Assembly: GCF_000960975.1 (NCBI RefSeq)
Contig: NZ_CP010803.1
Location: 3,210,273-3,274,272, forward strand
Length of the DNA stretch: 64,000 nt
Origin: Martelella endophytica
GTDB taxonomy: Bacteria > Pseudomonadota > Alphaproteobacteria > Rhizobiales > Rhizobiaceae
Direction: 5' to 3'
Position numbers and translations under genes: made by a program. Below are positions 58,698 through 64,000 of the stretch, piece after piece. The number at the start of each line of letters is the position of its first letter. Position 1 is the first letter of the stretch. The notes beneath the pieces are model-generated. The model saw only the letters and a list, made by a program, of their open reading frames with translations, did not search any database and was not told where the DNA came from.

Positions 58698-59816
58698 ATG
58701 GGTTTCACCAACGCGCCCGGCATGCTCGTGGCGTTCATCATCGCGATTTCCTTCCTCGTCTTCTTCCACGAGCTCGGGCACTATCTGGTCGCGCGCTGGT
58801 CCGGGATTCGCGTACTCGCCTTTTCGCTTGGCTTTGGCCCGGAGCTGATCGGACGGACTGATCGTCATGGCACGCGCTGGAAGATCTGCGCCGTGCCGCT
58901 TGGCGGCTACGTGCGCTTCTACGGTGATGAAGATGCCGCAAGCCGGCCGGATTTCGAGGGCACGGCAGCGCTTCCGCCTGAAGAGCGCGCCAAGACCTTC
59001 AACGGTGCAGCGCTCTGGAAGCGCGCAGCGACGGTGGCGGCCGGTCCGATCGCCAATTTCCTGCTCGCCATCGCAATCTTCGCGGTAATCTTCGCTGTCT
59101 ATGGCCGCACGGTTTCCGATCCAGTGGTCGCCGAGGTGCAACCGGGAAGCCCGGCGGCGGAGGCCGGTATCGAGCCCGGCGACGTGATGAAGGCGCTCGA
59201 CGGCCATAGTGTCGATACGTTCGACGCGGTGGTGCGCTATGTCAGCGTCCGGCCCGGTCTGCCGATCAGGATGACGGTCGAGCGCGACGGCGCGCCGGTG
59301 GACCTGACGGTGACGCCGGAGCGCGTCGAGGATTCCGATCGGTTCGGCAACACCATGGAGCTTGGCAGGATCGGCGTCGTTGCGACGCGCGATTCGGGCA
59401 ATTTCCGCGTCGTCCGCTACGGTCCGGTCGATGCCGTGTGGCAGGGCGTGCTGCAGAGCTGGCACATCGTCGTGTCCACCTATGACTATATCACCAATGT
59501 CTTTGCAGGTCGGATGAAGGCCGATCAGATCGGCGGGCCGGTCAGGGTGGCGTCGATGGCGGGCCAGATGGCATCGCTCGGTTTTGTGGCCTTCGCCAAC
59601 TTCGCCGCGATTCTCTCCGTGTCGGTCGGGCTCTTCAATCTGCTGCCTGTTCCGATGCTCGATGGCGGTCACCTGCTGTTTTATGCGATCGAGGCGCTGC
59701 GCGGTCGGCCGCTGTCGCAGCGGGTGCAGGAATTCGCCTTCCGCGTCGGGCTTTTCCTGGTGCTGGCGCTGATGGTGTTTGCCACATGGAACGACACGAT
59801 CGGCCGTATGGGCTGA
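58698..59816 (+). CDS. rseP: Site-2 intramembrane metalloprotease RseP
   Basis: Zinc protease that cleaves transmembrane anti-sigma factors and remnant signal peptides. The 372 aa product has HEXXH in VFFHELGHYL near residue 22, a single PDZ domain (about 145-200, PGSPAAEAGIEPGDVMKAL), and the C-terminal PVPMLDGGHLLF Asp ligand. Four membrane segments are visible. It lies 5 bp after cdsA. Confidence 0.94.
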   Translation: MGFTNAPGMLVAFIIAISFLVFFHELGHYLVARWSGIRVLAFSLGFGPELIGRTDRHGTRWKICAVPLGGYVRFYGDEDAASRPDFEGTAALPPEERAKTFNGAALWKRAATVAAGPIANFLLAIAIFAVIFAVYGRTVSDPVVAEVQPGSPAAEAGIEPGDVMKALDGHSVDTFDAVVRYVSVRPGLPIRMTVERDGAPVDLTVTPERVEDSDRFGNTMELGRIGVVATRDSGNFRVVRYGPVDAVWQGVLQSWHIVVSTYDYITNVFAGRMKADQIGGPVRVASMAGQMASLGFVAFANFAAILSVSVGLFNLLPVPMLDGGHLLFYAIEALRGRPLSQRVQEFAFRVGLFLVLALMVFATWNDTIGRMG

Positions 59817-60146
59817 CCGTGACTTTTTTAACCCTTTGACACTATTCGTTTTACAGTGCGCCTGCGCCATCTTGTGGCAAGCGGACGAGTGTGCGAATGT
59901 AGCCTTGCGTTTGACGTGAGAGATGCTAGGAAGCGCGTGAGGTGGCGGGATCATACCCTGTCACGGAACGCTGTTACGCTTCATTTACGATGATTCATAA
60001 TTATCGTGGCGAATCCGCCACGCTTGGGGCGGAAGTTGCGGTTTGAAGGGGTCTTTCTATTGCGCGCGGTTACGAAGTCTTTAGAACGTAAAGCCGCAGT
60101 GCTGAAAACCGCTGATACCGAGCGAGTATAAAGGGTAGATTATAGC
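59817..60146 (+). other. bamA leader region
   Basis: 330 bp without a gene. It has a TTGACA at 59838 but no matching -10, and a hairpin CGTGGCG-AATC-CGCCACG at 60005-60022 without a T-run. The last 25 bases (TATAAAGGGTAG) give the SD of bamA. bamA may therefore have its own promoter in addition to read-through from rseP. Confidence 0.45.
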
Positions 60147-62486
60147 ATGGCCGGTTCGAGATTTTTGAACACAGTTTCAGGTGCGGCGCTTTCTCTGGCA
60201 GTCGCCGTCTCCGGAGGAGTGGTCACCGCCATTGCCTTGCCTCAGTCCGCTGAAGCCGCGACCGTCAGCAACATCGTTGTAAACGGTGCTGGCGCGACGG
60301 GGGCAGATGCCATCAAGTCGAAGCTCTCCATCGTTCCCGGCAGGAGCTTCACGGATGCCGATATCAACCAGTCGATCCGCACGCTTTACGGTTCCGGCTA
60401 CTTCTCTGACGTCAAGATTTCCGTCCAGGGCTCTACCCTGATCGTCAACGTCACCGAGAATCAGCTGATCAACCAGGTCGTCTTCAACGGCAACCGCAAG
60501 GTCAACGACAAGAAGCTTCAGGGCGTCGTGCAGCTGCACTCGCTCGGCCCGTACAGTCAGGCGCAGGCCGAGCTCGATGCGCAGCGCATCAAGGATGCCT
60601 ATTCCCAGATCGGTCGTTCCGATGTCGAGGTTACCATCGACACCGCGACGGTGCAGGACAACCGCATCAACGTCGCCTTTGTTATCGATGAAGGTGGCCG
60701 CACGAAGACCAAGCACATCAATTTCGTTGGCAACAATACCTACGGTGCCTCGCGCCTTGCTGCTGTCATCGACACCAAGCGCTCGACGCCGCTCTCGTTC
60801 CTGACCCGCAAGGATATCTACAATCCGGACCAGGTCCGTCACGACGGCGATCTGCTGCGCGAATTCTACAACAATCACGGTTTCCCGGATTTCCGTCTGC
60901 TGTCGACCGACGTTCAGTATGACGACGTCGACAATAGCTATTCGATCACCTTCACCATGGACGAAGGTGCGCGTTACCGCTTCTCCGATATTGGTGTCGA
61001 CACGACGATCACCGGCATGAATGTCGATAACCTCAAGGGCGATATCGATACGAAGTCCGGCAAGTACTATGATGCCGACAATATCCAGAAGACCTCGGAA
61101 GCGATCGCCGCTTCGGCCTCGTCGCAGGGTTATCCGTTTGCGCAGGTCAACCCGCGCCTCGACCGTGACTTCTCGACCGATACGGTCGCCGTCAACTATC
61201 AGGTCGACCAGGGTGTGAAGGCCTACATCGAACGCATTGAAATCGTTGGTAATACGCGTACCCGCGACTACGTTATCCGTCGCGAGTTCGATCTTGCGGA
61301 AGGCGATGCCTATAACCGCGAACTGATCGCCCGCACCAAGCGTCGGCTTGAGGCTCTCGGCTACTTCTCGTCCGTCGATATCCGGACGCAGCCGGGCAGC
61401 GCGCCCGATCGCGTCGTTCTCGTGGTCGATGTGACCGACGAGCCGACCGGCTCGTTCTCGATCGGCGCCGGTTACGATGCCGAGGGCGATTCGCTGGTGC
61501 TGGAACTCTCGGTCGAAGAGCGTAACTTCCTCGGTCGCGGTCAGTATGTCCGCGCATCCGCCGGTCTTGGCGATGACGACTCGCAGATCTACAACTTCTC
61601 GTTCACCGAGCCCTTCTTCCTGGGTTATCGTCTGGCGGCCGGTTTCGATCTCTATCGCGCCACGTCGTCGACGCAGACCTATTACAGCTATGCCGAGACC
61701 GCCGGTACGCTGCGCGTGACGGCGCCGCTCACCGACGATCTGGCATCGACCTTCAAGTACAACTACCAGCAGTTCGAATACACTGGTGAGGGTAACTGGG
61801 AAGATCCGAACAATCTGTCGCCGATCTACCAGAACCTCGTCAACGGCAGCCCGTGGACAGTGTCTTCGCTCGAGCAGACCTTCAGCTATTCGACGGTCGA
61901 TGATCGCAAGATGCCGCGTGAAGGAACGCTGGCGCAGCTTTCGAACACGATTGCGGGTCTCGGTGGCGATTCGCATTATTACAAGATTGCGGGTAAGGCG
62001 CGCTGGTATCAGATGCTGTCGGACCAGGCAGACATCGTCGGCTCGCTGACGGTTCGTGGCGGTTACGTTGCGCCGTTCGACGACAATCTGAACGTTTTCG
62101 ACCAGTTCACGATCGGTGGCCAGGAAATCCGCGGCTTCAAGCAGAATGGTATCGGCCCGCGCACGGTCGAGCAGGGCGATGCGCTCGGCGGTCAGACCTA
62201 TGCCGTTGTTTCTGCCGAGGCGAACTTCCCGGTTCCGTTCATTCCGGAAGATATCGCGCTGCGCGGCGCGGCCTATGTTGACGCCGGTTCGCTCTGGGGC
62301 AATCAGGTCGATGTCGACAATACGGCGATCGAGGGGACCGATTTCTCGCTCCGCGCTTCGGCCGGTGTCGGGCTGATCTGGAACTCGCCCTTCGGTGACC
62401 TTCGCTTCGACTACGCGATCCCGTTCGTGAAGGAAGATTTCGACGAGACGCAGCGTTTCCGTTTCGGAATTGCCAACACGTTCTGA
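60147..62486 (+). CDS. bamA: Outer membrane protein assembly factor BamA
   Basis: Core of the BAM machine that folds and inserts outer-membrane beta-barrels. The 779 aa precursor has a signal peptide (cleavage near AEA-AT, about residue 37), five POTRA repeats (residues about 40-430) and a C-terminal 16-strand barrel. It ends with phenylalanine (RFGIANTF), the expected BAM signal. The barrel lid signature RGF appears as [12 protein letters not shown]. Confidence 0.96.
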   Translation: MAGSRFLNTVSGAALSLAVAVSGGVVTAIALPQSAEAATVSNIVVNGAGATGADAIKSKLSIVPGRSFTDADINQSIRTLYGSGYFSDVKISVQGSTLIVNVTENQLINQVVFNGNRKVNDKKLQGVVQLHSLGPYSQAQAELDAQRIKDAYSQIGRSDVEVTIDTATVQDNRINVAFVIDEGGRTKTKHINFVGNNTYGASRLAAVIDTKRSTPLSFLTRKDIYNPDQVRHDGDLLREFYNNHGFPDFRLLSTDVQYDDVDNSYSITFTMDEGARYRFSDIGVDTTITGMNVDNLKGDIDTKSGKYYDADNIQKTSEAIAASASSQGYPFAQVNPRLDRDFSTDTVAVNYQVDQGVKAYIERIEIVGNTRTRDYVIRREFDLAEGDAYNRELIARTKRRLEALGYFSSVDIRTQPGSAPDRVVLVVDVTDEPTGSFSIGAGYDAEGDSLVLELSVEERNFLGRGQYVRASAGLGDDDSQIYNFSFTEPFFLGYRLAAGFDLYRATSSTQTYYSYAETAGTLRVTAPLTDDLASTFKYNYQQFEYTGEGNWEDPNNLSPIYQNLVNGSPWTVSSLEQTFSYSTVDDRKMPREGTLAQLSNTIAGLGGDSHYYKIAGKARWYQMLSDQADIVGSLTVRGGYVAPFDDNLNVFDQFTIGGQEIRGFKQNGIGPRTVEQGDALGGQTYAVVSAEANFPVPFIPEDIALRGAAYVDAGSLWGNQVDVDNTAIEGTDFSLRASAGVGLIWNSPFGDLRFDYAIPFVKEDFDETQRFRFGIANTF

Positions 62487-62532
62487 TCTCGCTTCCAGAG
62501 CTGACGTCATAACCGTTCTGGAGTGGCACCTG

Positions 62533-63588
62533 ATGGATCAAAATCAGTTTTTCGGTGCGCGGCAGTCCATCCGTCTGGATGACCTTGCCGCTCGCATCGG
62601 CGCTGAATTGTCAACGAAGTCGGCCGGCGAGCGGATGGTGGAAACCATTGCTCCGATCTATCGGGCCGGACCGTTCGACATCTGCTATATTTCGTCAAAG
62701 CGCGGTGTGAAGGAGTTCGAGACCTGTCGGGCTGCCGCCGTGATCTGCGCGCCGGCTCTGAAGCCGCTCGTTCCGTCTTCGTTGCCGACGCTGGTCAGCG
62801 ATGCGCCGCAGTTGGCTTTTGCCCGTGCTGCAGCGCTGCTTTATCCTGCATCGATGCGCCCGCAGCTTGCACTGGGTCGAGCTTCCGGCATCTCGCCTCA
62901 GGCGGTCGTCGACGATACCGCAGTGATTGAAAAGAGCGCCGAGATCGCCCCCTTTGCCGTCGTCGGCGCACGGGCGGTGATTGGCGCGGGCAGCCGCATT
63001 CTTTGCGGCGCGGTTATCGGCCCCGGCGTCAAGATCGGCCGCAATTCCACCATCGGTGTTCATACATCGGTCTCCAACGCCCTGATCGGCAACAATGTCA
63101 TCGTCCACACCGGTGCCCGCATCGGCCAAGATGGTTTTGGCTATGCTGCGGGCCCGACGGGCATGGTGAAGCTGCCGCAGGTCGGCCGTGTCATCCTTCA
63201 GGACGATGTCGAGATCGGCGCGAACACGACCATCGATCGCGGTGCGATGGACGATACGGTGATCGGCGAGGGGACCAAGATCGATAATCTCGTCCAGATT
63301 GGGCATAACGTGCAGATCGGCCGTCATTGCGGTATCGTAAGCCAGGTTGGTATTGCCGGTAGCACGCGCATTGGCGATGGTGTGATGATCGGCGGGCAGG
63401 CCGGTTTGAACGGTCATATCGTAATCGGCAGCGGGGCGCAGATTGCGGCGAAGAGCGGTGTGTTGACATCGATTGCGCCGGGCGCGCGGATTGGCGGCAA
63501 TCCGGCCGGACCGATCCGTGACTATTTGCGCGACGTCGCCGAGATGGAAAAGCGACTGGCGAAAGCGGGAGAAAACAAGGGTGAATGA
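62533..63588 (+). CDS. lpxD: UDP-3-O-acylglucosamine N-acyltransferase
   Basis: Third step of lipid A synthesis: adds an acyl chain to N2 of UDP-3-O-acyl-glucosamine. The 351 aa product has an N-terminal UDP-binding domain and a left-handed beta-helix of hexapeptide repeats (residues about 110-320). The catalytic His sits in [12 protein letters not shown]. The start ATG follows GGAG by nine bases; the frame upstream is spurious. fabZ follows with overlapping coding. Confidence 0.95.
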   Translation: MDQNQFFGARQSIRLDDLAARIGAELSTKSAGERMVETIAPIYRAGPFDICYISSKRGVKEFETCRAAAVICAPALKPLVPSSLPTLVSDAPQLAFARAAALLYPASMRPQLALGRASGISPQAVVDDTAVIEKSAEIAPFAVVGARAVIGAGSRILCGAVIGPGVKIGRNSTIGVHTSVSNALIGNNVIVHTGARIGQDGFGYAAGPTGMVKLPQVGRVILQDDVEIGANTTIDRGAMDDTVIGEGTKIDNLVQIGHNVQIGRHCGIVSQVGIAGSTRIGDGVMIGGQAGLNGHIVIGSGAQIAAKSGVLTSIAPGARIGGNPAGPIRDYLRDVAEMEKRLAKAGENKGE

Positions 63589-64000
63589 CGAGCTCAGAGA
63601 AACGATGGGGCATATGGAACTTCTGGACATCATGAAGTTCCTGCCGCATCGTTATCCGTTCCTGCTGGTCGACCGTATCGTTGACATCGACGGGGACGAC
63701 AGCGCGGTTGGTATCAAGAACGTTACGGCCAACGAACCGCATTTCGTCGGGCATTTCCCGACCATGCCGATCATGCCGGGTGTTCTTCTGGTCGAAGGCA
63801 TGGCCCAGACGGCGGGCGCCATTTGTGCCCGCAAGGCCGCTGAGACGGACAATCTCGTCTACTTCATGACCATCGACAATGCTCGATTCCGCAAGCCCGT
63901 CGTTCCCGGAGACCAGGTGCGTTTCAAGGTCGTCAAGCAGAAGCAGCGCCGCCGCGTCTGGAAGTTTCACTGCGAGGCTCTCGTCGATGGACAGATGGTC
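63581..64000 (+). CDS. fabZ: 3-hydroxyacyl-ACP dehydratase FabZ (partial, cut by right edge)
   Basis: Dehydrates 3-hydroxyacyl-ACP in fatty-acid elongation, sharing the 3-hydroxymyristoyl pool with lipid A synthesis. 140 codons are visible: [17 protein letters not shown], the catalytic His in PHFVGHFP and Glu in [15 protein letters not shown]. The start is taken as GTG at 63581, overlapping lpxD by eight bases; ATGs at 63605 and 63614 are alternatives. Only the C-terminal end is missing. Confidence 0.93.
   Translation, partial: MNDELRETMGHMELLDIMKFLPHRYPFLLVDRIVDIDGDDSAVGIKNVTANEPHFVGHFPTMPIMPGVLLVEGMAQTAGAICARKAAETDNLVYFMTIDNARFRKPVVPGDQVRFKVVKQKQRRRVWKFHCEALVDGQMV

Noticed and set aside
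59838..59866. Promoter from TTGACA upstream of bamA
   Set aside because: With 16-18 bp spacing the -10 position is GC-rich, so I do not call it.
60177..62510. 777-codon antisense frame over bamA
   Set aside because: Shadow of bamA codon use; the translated product resembles no family.

Overview
The window is chromosomal DNA of an alphaproteobacterium, almost certainly Rhizobiales and probably close to Rhizobiaceae. The evidence is high GC, the rhizobial block rpsB-tsf-pyrH-frr-uppS-cdsA-rseP-bamA-lpxD-fabZ, the clpP-clpX-lon-hup order, an EipB (DUF1849) protein, an FMN-riboswitch-controlled ribN, and dispersed palindromes of rhizobial type. It is mostly a gene-dense core region. I see no phage, transposase, CRISPR array, rRNA or tRNA.

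Layout. 1-4.9 kb: minus-strand envelope cluster, a PAP2 phosphatase followed by lptF, lptG and lptD (lptD runs off the left edge). 5.0-7.0 kb: pepA and holC. 7.0-11 kb: palindromic repeats, a small XRE-like protein, a DUF2842 membrane protein, ctaA (heme A synthase), a class III extradiol dioxygenase-like gene and argC. 11.3-14.2 kb: a small accessory island of two tandem paralogous secreted proteins. They look like autotransporter passenger domains with no beta-barrel and lie behind a very AT-rich promoter region; this is the least explained part of the window. 14.3-24.8 kb: an AGE-family sugar isomerase, metH behind a perfect palindromic operator, two GSTs, icd, and psuK/psuG for pseudouridine catabolism. 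24.8-30.9 kb: acuI, a divergent Fic protein, and pstSCAB without phoU. 30.9-36.4 kb: a ThrE-type exporter, two small conserved proteins, a CoA-binding protein, a homoserine sulfhydrylase and a membrane GGDEF protein. 36.6-42 kb: protein quality control (clpP, clpX, lon) and HU. 42.1-49.1 kb: FMN riboswitch with ribN, an aldo/keto reductase, and a YhaO/YhaN (SbcCD-like) pair. 49.1-52.5 kb: a minus-strand run RidA-GDPD-acyltransferase-like-HIT-MgtC. 52.6-64 kb: eipB, then translation (rpsB, tsf, frr), UMP kinase, undecaprenyl and CDP-diacylglycerol synthesis, and envelope assembly (rseP, bamA, lpxD, fabZ; fabZ is cut by the right edge).

The genes converge on the envelope from both ends of the window: lipid A synthesis (lpxD, fabZ), LPS export (lptD/F/G plus a possible lipid A phosphatase), outer-membrane protein insertion (bamA), envelope integrity (eipB) and site-2 proteolysis (rseP). 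Start codons were chosen from Shine-Dalgarno spacing and family length, so several genes begin well inside the longest open frame. Many long antisense open frames exist opposite real genes; I treat them as codon-bias shadows.
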